A stretch of 64,000 nt of DNA from Pseudomonas sp. AN-1 (GCF_034057115.1 NZ_CP139195.1:4545695-4609694), one strand, 5' to 3'. Numbered from the stretch's first letter, positions 1-10,320 are shown. Program-made: numbers and translations. The notes: generated by a model not told the origin, from the sequence alone.

Positions 1-35
1 TTCGGTGGTGGTCATGCAGGGCTCGGCAGGCAATG

Positions 36-66
36 AAAAAAGCGCCCCGGCGGTAACCGGGGCGCT
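36..66 (-). terminator. Rho-independent terminator of prc
   Basis: A perfect 9-bp GC stem (42-50 paired with 57-65) with a six-base loop is followed, in minus-strand direction, by a run of six T (41-36). It lies about 60 bases after the prc stop codon and fits an intrinsic terminator for that gene. Confidence 0.8.
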
Positions 67-125
67 CAGATTTCACGACTAAATTGTGACTGCCTGATGA
101 CAGGGCGCCTCGTCCGGCGCAATCC

Positions 126-2207
126 TCAGTGGTGGGCGATGGCCGAGTCGAGATTGAGGTAGTCGAGCAGGATGCGTCCCGACTCGGCGAGGAAGGCATC
201 CTGCTCCGGCGGCAGCTTGTCCTCCTCACTGGCGGCCACGTCCTCCTCCTCGTCCTTGAGCTCCTTGAGCAGGGGCTCGCCCTTGGCGCTGCGGCGGGCA
301 TTCTCCAGGGCCAGCTGACGGCTCTCGATGGCGCTCTGCTGGGCGCGGCGCTTCTGCTCGTTGAGGCTGACCACGGTCTCGCCCATCAGCTGCTGGCTCA
401 GCTCCAGGCGCTGGCGGGTGAACACGAAGTCCGGGTCCTGGGCGATGCGCGCGGCGTGGCGCGCCTGCAGCTCGGCGAGGAAGGGGCGGAACGGGTTGTT
501 GTCCGGCTCGACCGCCGGCGCGATGCGGTCCCACGGCATGGCCGCCGGCAGGGCGCTCTCGCCGATCTCCTTGACGTCGACCACCGCCGGGTAGGGGATG
601 TCCGGCAGCACGCCCTGATGCTGGGTGCTCTGCCCGGAAACCCGGTAGAACTTGGCCAGGGTCAGCTTCAGTTCGCCGTGGTTGAGCGGCTGGATGGTCT
701 GCACGGTGCCCTTGCCGAAGGTCTGCCCGCCGAGGATCAGCGCGCGGTGGTAGTCCTGCATGGCGCCGGCGAAGATCTCCGAGGCGGAGGCCGACAGGCG
801 GTTGACCAGCACGGCCAGCGGACCGTTGTAGTAGGTGCCGCTGTCCTCGTCGGCGAGCACGTCGACGCGGCCGTCGCTGTTGCGCACCAGCACGGTCGGG
901 CCCTTGTCGATGAACAGGCCGGTCAGCTCGGTGGCCTCCTGCAGGGAGCCGCCGCCATTGTTACGCAGGTCGATGACCACGCCGTCGACCTTCTCCGCCT
1001 TGAGTTCGGCGAGCAGCTTGCGCACGTCGCGGGTGGTGCTCTTGTATTCCGGGTCGCCGCTGCGATAGGCCTTGAAGTCCAGGTAGAAGGCCGGGATCTC
1101 GATCACCCCGAGCTTGTAGTCGCGGCCCTCGTGCTCGAGCTTGAGCACCGACTTCTTCGCCGCCTGCTCCTCGAGCTTGACCGCCTCGCGGGTGATCGAC
1201 AGCACCTTGCTGCTCTGGTCGTTCGGTGCGTTGCTGGCCGGAATCACTTCCAGGCGCACCTGCGAGCCCTTGGGCCCGCGGATCAGCTTGACCACCTCGT
1301 CGAGGCGCCAGCCGATCACGTCGACCATCTCCTTGTCGCCCTGGGCGACGCCGATGATGCGGTCGGCCGGATGCAGCTGCTTGCTCTTCTCCGCCGGGCC
1401 GGCGGGGACCAGGCGGACGATCTTGACGTGCTCGTTGTCGCTCTGCAGCACCGCACCGATGCCTTCCAGCGACAGGCTCATGTTGATGTCGAAGTTCTCG
1501 GCGTTTTCCGGCGACAGGTAGTTGGTGTGCGGGTCGTAGGTCTGCGCGAAGGCGTTGATATAGGCCTGGAAGATGTCCTCGCTGCGGGTCTGCGCCAAGC
1601 GCTTGAGCTGGTTGCGGTAGCGCTTGGTGAGCAGCTCCTGGATGGCCTTGGGCTCCTTGCCGGCGATCTTCAGGCGCAGCACCTCGTCCTTCACGCGCTT
1701 GCGCCACAGGTCGTCGAGCGCCTTGTTGTCGGCGGCCCAGGGCGCCTTCTCGCGGTCGGTGTCGAGGCTCTCGTCCTGGCTGAAGTCGAATTGGTCGGTG
1801 CCCTTGTCGAGCAGGCCGAGGGCGAACTGCAGGCGCTCCTGCATGCGCTCGAGGTGGCGCTTGTAGATCACGAAGCCCGGCTGCAGCTCGCCGCTCTTCA
1901 GGTAGTCGTCCAGGCGGTAGCGCCAGGCCTCGAAGTCGGCGATGTCCTTGGCGGTGAAGTAGCTGCGCGCCGGGTCGAGGCTCTTCAGGTAGTCGTCGAA
2001 GATCTGCGACGAGCGCGCGTCGTCCAGCGGCGGCTTGTTGTAGTGGTGGCGCTTGAGCAGCTCGACCACGTTCAGGCTGGCGATGGTCTGCTCTCGGTCG
2101 GGCTGCAGGCCGTCCCACGGATTGCTGGGCGTGGCCATGGCTGCCAGCGGCAGGGCGCTGGCGGCCAGAACAAGGGCGAGGGCGGTGCAGGACAGAGTGC
2201 GTTTCAT
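126..2207 (-). CDS. prc: Tail-specific carboxy-terminal protease Prc (Tsp, family S41A)
   Basis: Periplasmic serine protease that degrades proteins with nonpolar or tagged C-termini; in Pseudomonas the homologue (AlgO) acts on MucA and so influences alginate control. I start at the ATG at 2207, which gives a typical signal peptide (KRT, then a hydrophobic stretch ending AMA); an upstream ATG at 2279 would put 24 residues before it. The 693-residue product has an N-terminal helical region, a PDZ domain around residues 241-320, and an S41 domain. By alignment with E. coli Tsp the catalytic residues are Ser474 (in SASASE), Asp485 and Lys499 (in FGKG). The C-terminal part is charged, as in the family. 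It is monocistronic, with its own terminator. Confidence 0.95.
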   Translation of the reverse strand: MKRTLSCTALALVLAASALPLAAMATPSNPWDGLQPDREQTIASLNVVELLKRHHYNKPPLDDARSSQIFDDYLKSLDPARSYFTAKDIADFEAWRYRLDDYLKSGELQPGFVIYKRHLERMQERLQFALGLLDKGTDQFDFSQDESLDTDREKAPWAADNKALDDLWRKRVKDEVLRLKIAGKEPKAIQELLTKRYRNQLKRLAQTRSEDIFQAYINAFAQTYDPHTNYLSPENAENFDINMSLSLEGIGAVLQSDNEHVKIVRLVPAGPAEKSKQLHPADRIIGVAQGDKEMVDVIGWRLDEVVKLIRGPKGSQVRLEVIPASNAPNDQSSKVLSITREAVKLEEQAAKKSVLKLEHEGRDYKLGVIEIPAFYLDFKAYRSGDPEYKSTTRDVRKLLAELKAEKVDGVVIDLRNNGGGSLQEATELTGLFIDKGPTVLVRNSDGRVDVLADEDSGTYYNGPLAVLVNRLSASASEIFAGAMQDYHRALILGGQTFGKGTVQTIQPLNHGELKLTLAKFYRVSGQSTQHQGVLPDIPYPAVVDVKEIGESALPAAMPWDRIAPAVEPDNNPFRPFLAELQARHAARIAQDPDFVFTRQRLELSQQLMGETVVSLNEQKRRAQQSAIESRQLALENARRSAKGEPLLKELKDEEEDVAASEEDKLPPEQDAFLAESGRILLDYLNLDSAIAHH

Positions 2208-2391
2208 GGGTTCTATGCGTCGCAGAGGGTTACGCCCGTTAGGCAGCGTAAGGGGCACCTGGTTCCATGGTGCCATCATGGGCTGGCGCCCGGAGGCCAG
2301 GGAGCTGACGTGCGGTCAGGTTCCGGGTCACAATCCGGGGGCAGATGCCGGCGCGAACGAAGCGCCGGGCCTTTGACAATATGGAGGTAGC

Positions 2392-3354
2392 GTGAACGCA
2401 TTGCAAGGTATCGACGGACAGCTGGAATGGTCGGCGCAGCCGCGCCCGGACTGTGATGTGGGGCAGGTCCGCATCCGCGTGGCGGCCGCCGGCCTCAACC
2501 GGGCCGACCTGCTGCAGCGCAACGGCCTGTATCCGCCGCCGCCCGGGGCGAGCGAGGTGCTCGGCCTGGAGTGCGCCGGGGTGGTGATCGAGGCCGGTGC
2601 CGGCAGCCGCTGGCGGGTCGGCGACCGGGTGTGCGCCCTGCTGGCCGGCGGCGGCATGGCCGAGGAGGTGGTGGTGGACGCCCGCCATGCGCTGCCGGTA
2701 CCCGAGGGCCTGAGCCTTGTCGAGGCGGCGGCGCTGCCGGAGGTCTACGCCACTGCCTGGCTCAACCTGTTCCAGCTGGCGCGCCTGCAGCCGGGCGAGA
2801 AGGTGCTGCTGCACGCCGGCGCCAGCGGCGTCGGTTCGGCGGCCATCCAGCTGTGCAAGGCCTTCGGCAGCCCGTGCTGGGTCAGCGTCGGCTCCGCCGA
2901 ACGGTTGGCCTACTGCGAGGGTCTGGGCGCCCAGGGCGGCGTGCTGCGCGGCGACGGCCTCGACGGCCTGCGCGACTTCGGCCCCTTCGACGTGGTCCTC
3001 GATCCGGTGGGCGCCAGCTACGCCGCGCACAACCTGAAGCTGCTCGCCCAGGACGGCCGCTGGGTGATCATCGGCCTGATGGGCGGGCGCAAGGCCGAGC
3101 TCGACCTGGCCCTGCTGCTCGGCAAGCGCATCCAGCTGATCGGCTCGACCCTGCGCAGCCGCGACGCCGAGTCCAAGGCGCAGCTGCTCGCCGAACTGGA
3201 GCAGCAGGTGTGGCCGCTGTTCGCCGAGGGGCGCCTGAAGCCGCAGCTCGAGCGCAGCTACCCGATCGCCGACGCCGAGGCGGCCTTCGCCGCGCTGGCC
3301 AGCAATCAGGTGCAGGGCAAGGTGGTGCTGGTGGTGGACGCCAGCCTGGTCTGA
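2392..3354 (+). CDS. Zinc-type NAD(P)H quinone oxidoreductase (PIG3/QOR family)
   Basis: A medium-chain dehydrogenase/reductase of 320 residues, expected to reduce quinones with NADPH in the cytosol. It starts at a GTG at 2392, with a good GGAGG at 2383-2387. Visible features are the N-terminal GroES-like fold with LNRADLLQRNG and YPPPPG, typical of the p53-inducible PIG3 branch, and the Rossmann glycine motif HAGASGVGSAA. Structural-zinc cysteines of alcohol dehydrogenases are not apparent, as expected for this branch. It is divergent from prc across a 184-base gap that must hold both promoters. The substrate cannot be told from sequence. Confidence 0.88.
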   Translation: MNALQGIDGQLEWSAQPRPDCDVGQVRIRVAAAGLNRADLLQRNGLYPPPPGASEVLGLECAGVVIEAGAGSRWRVGDRVCALLAGGGMAEEVVVDARHALPVPEGLSLVEAAALPEVYATAWLNLFQLARLQPGEKVLLHAGASGVGSAAIQLCKAFGSPCWVSVGSAERLAYCEGLGAQGGVLRGDGLDGLRDFGPFDVVLDPVGASYAAHNLKLLAQDGRWVIIGLMGGRKAELDLALLLGKRIQLIGSTLRSRDAESKAQLLAELEQQVWPLFAEGRLKPQLERSYPIADAEAAFAALASNQVQGKVVLVVDASLV

Positions 3355-3370
3355 CTGCCCGGACGGGAAC

Positions 3371-3398
3371 GACAGGGGGCGCTGCGGCGCCCCCTGTC
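3371..3398. terminator. GC-rich hairpin between convergent genes
   Basis: A perfect 12-bp stem (3371-3382 with 3387-3398) with a four-base loop, placed between the stops of the quinone oxidoreductase and the HAD phosphatase. There is no T run on either side, so it may be a bidirectional transcription barrier or only an mRNA 3'-end stabiliser. Confidence 0.5.
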
Positions 3399-3407
3399 GT
3401 GTCCGCC

Positions 3408-4061
3408 TCAGCGCCAGTCGAGGATGTCCCAGCCGTGGCGCTCGGCGTGCGCGCGCAGCGCGGCGTCGGGATTCACCGCATGCGGATGGTCGACGTGGGC
3501 GAGCAGCGGCAGGTCGTTGCGCGAGTCGGAATAGAAGTGCGCGCCGGCCAGCGTCTCGCCCTGCTCGCGGCGCCACTGCTCGAGACGGGCGATCTTGCCC
3601 TCGCGGGCGCAGGGGATGCCGACGATCCGCCCGCTGTAGCCGCCGTGCTGCAGTTCCAGCTCGGTGGCCAGCAGCTCGGCGATGCCGAGGCGGGCGGCGA
3701 TGGCCGCGACCAGGAAGGTCGGCGAGGCGGAGACGATCAGCACGCGGTCGCCGGCGGCGCGGTGCGCGGCGACGGCGCGCATGGCGTCGGTGAGGATCAG
3801 CGGCTCGATGACTGCCTCGACGAAGGCGTCGGCGACACAGTCGATTTCCGCCGGGGTGCGGCCGACCAGCGGCTGCACGCTGAAGGCCAGATAGTCCTCG
3901 AGGGTCGCCTGCAGGGCGGCGTACTGCGCCACCAGCGCCTGCTCGCGGGCGAGGAAGGACTCGCGGTCGACCCAGCCGAGGTCGGCCAGATGCGCCGTCC
4001 ACAGGCTGGGGCTGTTGCCGCCGATCAGGGTGTCGTCGAGGTCGAAGAGCGCCAGGGCCAC
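3408..4061 (-). CDS. HAD-IB family phosphatase (SerB-like)
   Basis: A 217-residue haloacid dehalogenase-type hydrolase starting at GTG 4061. Motif I is FDLDDTL with nucleophile Asp7 and acid/base Asp9; motif II is the Ser in VSAS; a Lys lies in REGKIARLEQW; motif IV is DSRNDLPLL. The helical cap between motifs I and II places it in subclass IB, with phosphoserine phosphatase and histidinol-phosphatase relatives. Its start lies 10 bases after the stop of the M18 aminopeptidase gene, so the two are very likely co-transcribed. Substrate unknown; HAD-IB enzymes act on small phosphate esters. Confidence 0.85.
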   Translation of the reverse strand: MALALFDLDDTLIGGNSPSLWTAHLADLGWVDRESFLAREQALVAQYAALQATLEDYLAFSVQPLVGRTPAEIDCVADAFVEAVIEPLILTDAMRAVAAHRAAGDRVLIVSASPTFLVAAIAARLGIAELLATELELQHGGYSGRIVGIPCAREGKIARLEQWRREQGETLAGAHFYSDSRNDLPLLAHVDHPHAVNPDAALRAHAERHGWDILDWR

Positions 4062-4071
4062 CGTGCGCGCC

Positions 4072-5361
4072 TCAGACCAGTTCGGCGCTCTGGTAGAAGG
4101 CGCTCAGCACCCTCACCAGATGGTCGAGGTCGTGGCTGCCGGCCAGCTCGCGGATCGAGTGCATGGCGAAGGTCGGCAGGCCGATGTCGACGGTGCGCAC
4201 GCCGAGCTTGCTGGCGGTGATCGGGCCGATGGTCGAGCCGCAGCCCAGGTCGCTGCGGGTGACGAAGCACTGCACCGGCACCTCGTGCTGCTGGCACAGG
4301 TGGCGGAAGAAGCCGGCGGTCTCGCTGTTGCTGGCGTAGCGCTGGTTGCTGTTGACCTTGATCACCGGGCCGCCGTTGAGGCGCGGGCCGTGGTTGCCGT
4401 CATGCTTGTCGGCGTAGTTGGGGTGCACGCCGTGGGCGTTGTCGGCCGACACCAGCAGCGAGCGCTGGATGGCGCGCACGAAGGTCTCTTCGTCGCCGAG
4501 CAGGCGGCGCAGCACCTGCTCGAGGAACGGGCCGTCGGCGCCGCAGGCCGAGCAGGAGCCGATCTCCTCATGGTCGGTGCACACCAGCACGCAGTTCTCG
4601 GCGTCGCCGGCGGCGAGCAGGGCCTCGAGGCCGGCGTAGCAGGACAGCAGGTTGTCGAGGCGCGCGCCGGCGATGAAGTCCTGGTCGAGGCCGACCACGG
4701 CCGCGGCCTGGGTGTCGTAGAAGCTCAGCTCGAAGTCGAGCACCTCGTCGACGTACAGGCCGTGCTCGCGCAGCAGCTGGGCGGCGAGCAGGGCGCGGAA
4801 GTCGCGGCTCTCGCCGGCGGCCAGTTGGGCGAGCAGCGGCGGCAGCTCGTTCTGCTGGTTGATCGCCCAGCCCTGGTTGGCCTCGCGGTTGAGGTGGATG
4901 GCCAGGTTGGGGATGGTGGCGATCGGCGCCTTGAAGTCGATCAGGCGGCTTTCCAGGCGGCCCTCATGGCGGAAGGTGACGCGACCGGCCAGCGACAGGT
5001 CGCGGTCGAACCAGGGCGCCAGCAGCACGCCGCCGTAGACCTCGACGCCCAGCTGCCAGTAGCCCTGGCGCGCCAGCTCCGGCTGCGGCTTGACGCGCAG
5101 GCAGGGGCTGTCGGTGTGCGCGCCGACCAGGCGCAGGCCGCCGTCCGGCGGGGTGCGCCGGCCGAGCTGCACGGCGATCAGCGAGGAGTCGTTGCGGGTG
5201 ACGTAGTAGCGCCCGCCGGGCTGCGCCTGCCATGGGGCGCGCTCGTCGAGGCGCTGGTAGCCGGCGGCCTCGAGGCGGGCGGCCAGGCTGGCGGTGGCAT
5301 GGAAGGGGGTCGGCGAGGCCTTGAGGAAATCGATCAGGCCCTGGTTGAGTGCTTCGCGCAT
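4072..5361 (-). CDS. apeB: M18 family aminopeptidase (ApeB type)
   Basis: A cytosolic, zinc-dependent aminopeptidase of 429 residues, the usual length for M18 enzymes, which form dodecameric tetrahedra and release N-terminal residues, often acidic ones. Metal-binding motifs visible are GAHTDSPCL (His, Asp), DHEEIGS (Glu pair) and a late His in [18 protein letters not shown], also conserved in the family, is present. It lies 80 bases downstream of rluA and 10 bases upstream of the HAD phosphatase on the same strand. No link in function with either is known. Confidence 0.93.
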   Translation of the reverse strand: MREALNQGLIDFLKASPTPFHATASLAARLEAAGYQRLDERAPWQAQPGGRYYVTRNDSSLIAVQLGRRTPPDGGLRLVGAHTDSPCLRVKPQPELARQGYWQLGVEVYGGVLLAPWFDRDLSLAGRVTFRHEGRLESRLIDFKAPIATIPNLAIHLNREANQGWAINQQNELPPLLAQLAAGESRDFRALLAAQLLREHGLYVDEVLDFELSFYDTQAAAVVGLDQDFIAGARLDNLLSCYAGLEALLAAGDAENCVLVCTDHEEIGSCSACGADGPFLEQVLRRLLGDEETFVRAIQRSLLVSADNAHGVHPNYADKHDGNHGPRLNGGPVIKVNSNQRYASNSETAGFFRHLCQQHEVPVQCFVTRSDLGCGSTIGPITASKLGVRTVDIGLPTFAMHSIRELAGSHDLDHLVRVLSAFYQSAELV

Positions 5362-5441
5362 GACGGCTCCGGCGGCGGTGATGCGCGCAGTTTACCGGAA
5401 TCCGGCGTGCGCAGGCCGTCGGCGCCGCGCACGCGGGACGC

Positions 5442-6077
5442 TCAGAACGGCGCCGGGCTCTCGAAGCGCAGGCGCTCGCCGCTCTGCGGGTGGGTCAGAC
5501 ACAGCAGGCTGGCGTGCAGGCACAGGCGCTCGTGGGCGGCCAGCGCCTGCTCGTGGGCGTACAGGCGGTCGCCCAGCAGCGGGTGGCCGATGGCCAGCAT
5601 GTGCACGCGCAGCTGGTGGGAACGACCGGTGATCGGCGTCAGCTCGACCCGGCACCAGTCGCCGCAGCGCTCGACGATGCGCCAGAAGGTCAGCGCGTGC
5701 TTGCCCTGCTCGTGGTCGACCACGTGGCGCGGCTTGGTCGGCGGGTCGTAGCGCAGCGGCAGCTCGATGCGCCCGCTGTCGGTTCCCGGCTGGCCCCAGC
5801 ACAGCGCGGTGTAGGCCTTCTCGGTCTCGCGGTCGTGGAACTGCCGGGACAGCTCGCGGTGGCTGTCGGCATCGCGGGCCAGCACGATCAGCCCGGAGGT
5901 TTCCCAGTCCAGGCGGTGGACGATGCGCGCCTCGGGATAGCCGTTGTCCTGCAGGCGGCTGACCAGGCAGTCGCGGTTGTCCTCGGCGCGGCCGGGCACC
6001 GAGAGCAGCAGGGTCGGCTTGTTGATCACCAGCAGGGCGGCGTCCTGGTGGACGATTTCGATGTTCGACAGCGGCAT
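5442..6077 (-). CDS. rluA: Pseudouridine synthase RluA (23S rRNA U746 / tRNA U32)
   Basis: Isomerises uridine to pseudouridine at 23S rRNA position 746 and tRNA position 32. The 211-residue product starts at ATG 6077; an in-frame start further up would add 14 non-conserved residues. The catalytic motif RIVHRLDWETSG contains Asp57, and LTPITGRSHQLRVHM is the usual second conserved block. There is no S4 domain, as in RluA proper. The gene follows minE by 59 bases and has the same neighbour in other Pseudomonas genomes, so it is probably the tail of the min transcript, perhaps reduced by the hairpin between them. Confidence 0.92.
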   Translation of the reverse strand: MPLSNIEIVHQDAALLVINKPTLLLSVPGRAEDNRDCLVSRLQDNGYPEARIVHRLDWETSGLIVLARDADSHRELSRQFHDRETEKAYTALCWGQPGTDSGRIELPLRYDPPTKPRHVVDHEQGKHALTFWRIVERCGDWCRVELTPITGRSHQLRVHMLAIGHPLLGDRLYAHEQALAAHERLCLHASLLCLTHPQSGERLRFESPAPF

Positions 6078-6095
6078 GGCGGTTCCACAAATGAC

Positions 6096-6118
6096 TGCGG
6101 CGGCCCGAGGCCGCCGCA
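6096..6118. other. Stem-loop between minE and rluA
   Basis: A 9-bp perfect GC stem (6096-6104 with 6110-6118) and a five-base loop. No T run follows in the minus direction, so it is more likely an attenuating or RNA-stabilising hairpin than a full terminator. Confidence 0.4.
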
Positions 6119-6136
6119 TGGTTCACCCGGCGCGGA

Positions 6137-6391
6137 TCAGCGCTCGGGCAGGGTGATGTTGAGCTCGAGGATCGAGCAGGTGCCCTGGTTTTCCAGCGCC
6201 ACCTGCACCTGGTCCTGGTCGATGTGCACGTACTTGCGGATCACCGCGATCAACTCCTCCTGCAGGGCCGGCAGATAGTCGGGCTGGCCGCGGTTCCCGC
6301 GCTCGTGGGCGACGATGATCTGCAGGCGTTCCTTGGCGATCGAAGCAGAACTGGGTTTCTTGCGCGAGAGGAGGAAGTCGAAGAGGCTCAT
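6137..6391 (-). CDS. minE: Cell division topological specificity factor MinE
   Basis: The 84-residue ATPase-activating partner of MinD; it drives pole-to-pole oscillation of MinCD so that the FtsZ ring forms at midcell. The N-terminal MSLFDFLL is the membrane-targeting and MinD-contact segment, followed by [11 protein letters not shown], the conserved switch helix/strand. The C-terminal half holds the dimerisation (topological specificity) domain. Its ATG overlaps the minD stop codon by four bases, so it is translationally coupled to minD. Confidence 0.97.
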   Translation of the reverse strand: MSLFDFLLSRKKPSSASIAKERLQIIVAHERGNRGQPDYLPALQEELIAVIRKYVHIDQDQVQVALENQGTCSILELNITLPER

Positions 6392-7203
6392 TCACGACCT
6401 CCGAACAGACGTTGCAGGAATCCCTTCTTCTGCACTTCGAGGAAGCGGTGCGGGACGTCCTTGCCCAGCAGACGGTCGACCGCGTCGCCATAGGCCTGGC
6501 CGGCATCGCTCTGCTCGTCGAGGATCACCGGCACGCCCTGGTTGGAGGCCTTGAGCACCGCCTGGGATTCGGGGATCACGCCGATCAGGCCGATGGAGAG
6601 GATCTCCTCGACGTCGTCGACGCTGAGCATCTCGCCCTTGGCCACGCGCTCGGGGTTGTAGCGGGTCAGCAGCAGGTGTTCCTTGATCGGCTCCTCGCCC
6701 TTCTCGGCGCGCTGCGACTTGCTCGCCAGCAGGCCGAGGATGCGGTCGGAGTCGCGCACCGACGAGACCTCCGGGTTGGTCACCACGATGGCGGTGTCGG
6801 CGAAGTACATCGCCATGTGCGCGCCCGTCTCGATGCCGGCGGGGGAGTCGCAGAGGATGTACTCGAAGTCCTTCTTCAGCTCTTCCATGACCCGCTCCAC
6901 GCCCTCCTTGGTCAGCGCTTCCTTGTCGCGGGTCTGGCTGGCGGCCAGCACGTAGAGGTTGTCCAGGCGCTTGTCCTTGATCAGGGCCTGGCCGAGGGTC
7001 GCCTCCTTGTGGATCACGTTGACGAAGTCGTACACCACGCGGCGTTCGCAGCCCATGATCAGGTCGAGATTGCGCAGGCCGACATCGAAGTCGACGATCA
7101 CGGTCTTGTGACCGCGCAGGGCGAGGCCGGTGCCGATGGCGGCGCTGGACGTGGTCTTGCCGACGCCACCCTTGCCGGAAGTGACAACTATGATTTTGGC
7201 CAA
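6388..7203 (-). CDS. minD: Septum site-determining ATPase MinD
   Basis: A ParA/MinD-family ATPase of 271 residues that binds the inner membrane in the ATP state and recruits MinC or MinE. It has the deviant Walker A motif GKGGVGKTT at 10-18 (signature Lys11 and Lys16), the Walker B-like [13 protein letters not shown] region, and a C-terminal amphipathic membrane helix ([10 protein letters not shown]). It is the second gene of minCDE, 54 bases after minC. Confidence 0.98.
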   Translation of the reverse strand: MAKIIVVTSGKGGVGKTTSSAAIGTGLALRGHKTVIVDFDVGLRNLDLIMGCERRVVYDFVNVIHKEATLGQALIKDKRLDNLYVLAASQTRDKEALTKEGVERVMEELKKDFEYILCDSPAGIETGAHMAMYFADTAIVVTNPEVSSVRDSDRILGLLASKSQRAEKGEEPIKEHLLLTRYNPERVAKGEMLSVDDVEEILSIGLIGVIPESQAVLKASNQGVPVILDEQSDAGQAYGDAVDRLLGKDVPHRFLEVQKKGFLQRLFGGRE

Positions 7204-7257
7204 GGTGATTACCCCAGATGAAAAGGTTCAGGTCCCTGAATTTGGCGGCAGTATCCG

Positions 7258-8028
7258 TTAAAGGCGGGTGATGTTCAACACATCTCCCGACAGGCTGACG
7301 TGTACCGGTTTGCCCCATTGCGGACTGCGTCGCAGGTCCTCGGCGACCTTGTAGCGGCCGGCGATGGACAGCAGTTCGGCGGTCAGTTGCTGGCAGAAGA
7401 TGCGCGCCTCCGTATTGCCCTTGGCGCCTGCCAGAACCCGCCCGCGCAGCGGACCGTACACATGGATATTGCCGTCGGCGATAAGTTCCGCCCCCGGGCT
7501 GACCGCCGACAGCACGACCAGGTCGCCGCCCTCGGCATAGACCTGCTGGCCGCCGCGCACTGGGCGGGTGATTACCAGGGTCGGACGCACCTCGGGCTCG
7601 CTGGGGGCCGGCTCTGCCGCGGGTTCCGCGGCCGGTTCGGCGGCAGGCGCTGCGGGCTCGGCCGCGGCGGGCTCGCTCGGCGGCCGCTCGCGACCGGCGG
7701 CGGGTGGCAGCAGCGGCAGGCCGAGGGCCTCGGCGGCGGCGAGGTCGCCGGGGCGGCTGGCGCGCACGCCGAGGGCCACCAGGCCGTGGCGCTGGCAGAT
7801 GTCGAGCAGGGCGCCGAGGTCGAGCTCGCCGTCCTCGGCGGGCAGCTGCTCGAGGCCGAGCACCACCGGCGCGGCGGTGAAGAAGTTGGGCGCCTGGGCG
7901 ACCTTGTCGGCCAGCTGCCGATCGAGGCGCGCCAGGTCGTTGCGGGCCAGCTCCAGCACGGTGACGGCGAGCAGGTTGCCCTTGAGCCGGAACACGGGTT
8001 CTTGGGGGGTCGGATCAGCTTGAGTCAT
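7258..8028 (-). CDS. minC: Septum site-determining protein MinC
   Basis: Inhibitor of FtsZ polymerisation, 256 residues. The N-terminal domain (about 1-100) acts on FtsZ and the C-terminal beta-helix (about 155-256, with [11 protein letters not shown]) dimerises and binds MinD. The two are joined by a low-complexity linker, roughly residues 115-150, made of Ala, Glu and Pro repeats, longer than in E. coli MinC and typical of GC-rich Pseudomonas. First gene of the min operon; the 132-base gap up to lpxL must hold divergent promoters. Confidence 0.96.
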   Translation of the reverse strand: MTQADPTPQEPVFRLKGNLLAVTVLELARNDLARLDRQLADKVAQAPNFFTAAPVVLGLEQLPAEDGELDLGALLDICQRHGLVALGVRASRPGDLAAAEALGLPLLPPAAGRERPPSEPAAAEPAAPAAEPAAEPAAEPAPSEPEVRPTLVITRPVRGGQQVYAEGGDLVVLSAVSPGAELIADGNIHVYGPLRGRVLAGAKGNTEARIFCQQLTAELLSIAGRYKVAEDLRRSPQWGKPVHVSLSGDVLNITRL

Positions 8029-8160
8029 GTCGATGGCTGTCTGGGAGATGGCGGGAGCTTATAACGACAAGCCCATGGGGTCGCAAGTTGCACGCATGGC
8101 TGATTCGCCAAGGCGTGACGGGGTAGAATGTCGGGCTCGTTTGCCCGACTGGATGTGCTG

Positions 8161-9093
8161 ATGGATCGTCCCCGCTTTCGTGCCGCCTTTCTTCATCCGC
8201 GCTTCTGGCCGCTGTGGTTCGGGCTGGGGCTGCTGTGGCTGGTGGTGCAGCTGCCCTATGCGGTCCTGCTGCGCCTCGGGCGCGGCCTCGGCGCGCTGAT
8301 GCTGCTGGGCGCCGGGTCGCGCCGGCGCATCGCCGCGCGCAACCTCGAGCTGTGCTTCCCCGGGCTGTCCGCCGCCGAGCGCGCCCGCCTGCTGCGCGAC
8401 AACTTCGCCTCCAGCGGCATCGCCTTCTTCGAGATGGCGATGAGCTGGTGGTGGCCGCGCGCGCGTCTGGCGCGCCTGGCCCACGTCGAGGGCCTGGAAC
8501 ACCTGCAGGCCGCCCAGCGCGAGGGGCAGGGGGTGATCCTGATGTCGCTGCACTTCACCACCCTGGAGATCGGCGCCGCGCTGCTCGGCCAGCGCCACAC
8601 CATCGACGGCATGTACCGCGAGCACAAGAACCCGGTGTTCGACTACGTCCAGCGCCGCGGCCGCGAGCGCCACAACCCGGACGCCAGCGCCATCGAGCGC
8701 GAGGACGTGCGCGCCATGCTCAAGGTGCTGCGCGCCGGGCGCGCCATCTGGTACGCGCCGGACCAGGACTACGGGCGCAAGCAGAGCATCTTCGTGCCGC
8801 TGTTCGGCATCCCTGCCGCCACCGTCACCGCCACCACGAAATTCGCCCGCCTGGGCAAGGCGCGGGTGGTGCCCTTCACCCAGCAGCGCCTGGCCGACGG
8901 CTCCGGCTACCGCCTGGTGGTGCACCCGCCGCTGGCCGACTTCCCCGGCGACAGCGAGGAAGCCGACTGCCTGCGCATCAACCAGTGGATCGAGCAGGCG
9001 GTGCGCGCCTGCCCCGAGCAGTACCTGTGGGCCCATCGGCGCTTCAAGACGCGCCCGGAGGGAGCGCCCAAGCTCTACGGCCGGGAGGACTGA
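8161..9093 (+). CDS. lpxL: Lipid A biosynthesis lauroyl acyltransferase (LpxL/HtrB)
   Basis: An inner-membrane acyl-ACP-dependent transferase adding a secondary acyl chain to lipid A. I start at ATG 8161 ([10 protein letters not shown]); an upstream in-frame start at 8128 is also open but less like the family. The 310-residue product has one N-terminal membrane segment (about 17-40) and the HX4(D/E) catalytic motif at His131/Glu136 (HFTTLE). [13 protein letters not shown] is a second conserved block. The position beside minC is the one held by the htrB2 paralogue in P. aeruginosa. Only two bases separate its stop from the next gene, so the pair is an operon. Confidence 0.93.
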   Translation: MDRPRFRAAFLHPRFWPLWFGLGLLWLVVQLPYAVLLRLGRGLGALMLLGAGSRRRIAARNLELCFPGLSAAERARLLRDNFASSGIAFFEMAMSWWWPRARLARLAHVEGLEHLQAAQREGQGVILMSLHFTTLEIGAALLGQRHTIDGMYREHKNPVFDYVQRRGRERHNPDASAIEREDVRAMLKVLRAGRAIWYAPDQDYGRKQSIFVPLFGIPAATVTATTKFARLGKARVVPFTQQRLADGSGYRLVVHPPLADFPGDSEEADCLRINQWIEQAVRACPEQYLWAHRRFKTRPEGAPKLYGRED

Positions 9094-9095
9094 GC

Positions 9096-10313
9096 GTGGC
9101 CGACGGCAGCGCCGGCCAGGCGGCGGGCGACACCGCGCTGATCCTCTCCGGCGGCGGCGCGCGCGCCGCCTACCAGGTCGGCGTGCTCGGCGCGCTCCGC
9201 GACCTGCTCGACGATGACGCCGGCAATCCGTTCCCGGTGATCGTCGGCACCTCGGCCGGCGCCATCAATGCCGCGGCGCTGGCCAGCGCCGCGCCGCACC
9301 TGCGCGCCGGCATCGCCCGGCTGACCCGCATCTGGCGCGGCTTCAGCACCGGGAGCATCTACCGCAGCGATCTGCCCGGCGTGGTCCGCCAGGCGGCCTG
9401 CTTCGTGGGCAACAGCCTGCTCGGCCTCGGCCGCGACGTGCCGGTGGCGCTGCTCGACAACCGGCCGCTGGCTCGCCTGCTGCAGGAGGAGATTGACCTC
9501 GCCGGCATTCGCCGCGCGCTGACCGGCGGCCACCTGCGCGCGCTGGCGGTGACCGCTTTCGGCTACGGCAGCGGGCAGGCGGTGACCTTCTATGAGGCCG
9601 CCGAGCCGATCGCCCCCTGGCACCGCCACCGGCGCATCGGTGTGGCGGCGCAGCTCGACCATGCCCATCTGCTGGCCAGCGCGGCGATCCCGCTGCTGTT
9701 TCCGCCGGTGCGGATCGGCGCCGAATTCTTTGGCGACGGCGCGGTGCGCCAGACCGCGCCGATCAGCCCGGCGCTGCACCTGGGGGCGCGGCGGGTGCTG
9801 GTGATCGGCGTCAGCGGCAATCCGCTGGGCGGCAGTCCGCTGGGCGGCAACCTTTTGCCCGGCTCGCCCGGCGGAACGCCACGGCCGCCGGCGGACTGTC
9901 CGCCGAGCCTCGCGCAGATGGGCGGCCACCTGCTCAACAGCACCTTCATCGACAACCTGGAGGCTGACATCGAGCTGCTCGAGCGCCTCAATCAGCTCAG
10001 CCGCCTGCTGCCGGCGGAGCAGCGCGGCCCGCGCCTGCAGCCGGTGGAGGTGCTGGTGGTGGCGCCGAGCCGGCCGCTCGACGAGATCGCCGCGCGCCAC
10101 CGCGGCCAGCTGCCGCGCGCGCTGCGGCTGTTCCTCCACGGCCCCGGGGCGACCCGCGCCAGCGGCGCCGCGGTGCTCAGCTACCTGCTGTTCGAGTCCG
10201 GCTACTGCAGCGAGCTGATCGAACTGGGCTACCGGGACGCCATGGCCCGCCGTGCCGAGCTGCAGGCCTTCCTCGGCCTGGCGGTGCGGCGCGCCGAGCT
10301 GGTGGCGGGCTGA
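9096..10313 (+). CDS. Patatin-like phospholipase
   Basis: A 405-residue patatin-family serine hydrolase starting at GTG 9096, two bases after the lpxL stop. The oxyanion motif [12 protein letters not shown] (about 18-29), the nucleophile elbow GTSAG with Ser53, and the catalytic Asp in FFGDGA are all present, so a Ser-Asp dyad enzyme is expected. No signal peptide is visible; action at the inner face of the membrane is likely. Co-transcription with a lipid A acyltransferase hints at envelope lipid turnover, but that is inference. A short Gly/Pro repeat near residue 240 ([16 protein letters not shown]) looks like a flexible insertion. Confidence 0.87.
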   Translation: MADGSAGQAAGDTALILSGGGARAAYQVGVLGALRDLLDDDAGNPFPVIVGTSAGAINAAALASAAPHLRAGIARLTRIWRGFSTGSIYRSDLPGVVRQAACFVGNSLLGLGRDVPVALLDNRPLARLLQEEIDLAGIRRALTGGHLRALAVTAFGYGSGQAVTFYEAAEPIAPWHRHRRIGVAAQLDHAHLLASAAIPLLFPPVRIGAEFFGDGAVRQTAPISPALHLGARRVLVIGVSGNPLGGSPLGGNLLPGSPGGTPRPPADCPPSLAQMGGHLLNSTFIDNLEADIELLERLNQLSRLLPAEQRGPRLQPVEVLVVAPSRPLDEIAARHRGQLPRALRLFLHGPGATRASGAAVLSYLLFESGYCSELIELGYRDAMARRAELQAFLGLAVRRAELVAG

Positions 10314-10320
10314 GGCGCGA

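Noticed and set aside
1..15. Possible start (MTTTE) of a minus-strand gene running off the left edge
   Set aside because: Only five codons are present, beyond the prc terminator; nothing supports it as coding.
129..2390. Long plus-strand open frame opposite prc (753 codons)
   Set aside because: Antisense shadow of a GC-rich gene; its product is low-complexity Leu/Gly/Val/His-rich, without domains, while the minus strand encodes Prc with all its motifs.
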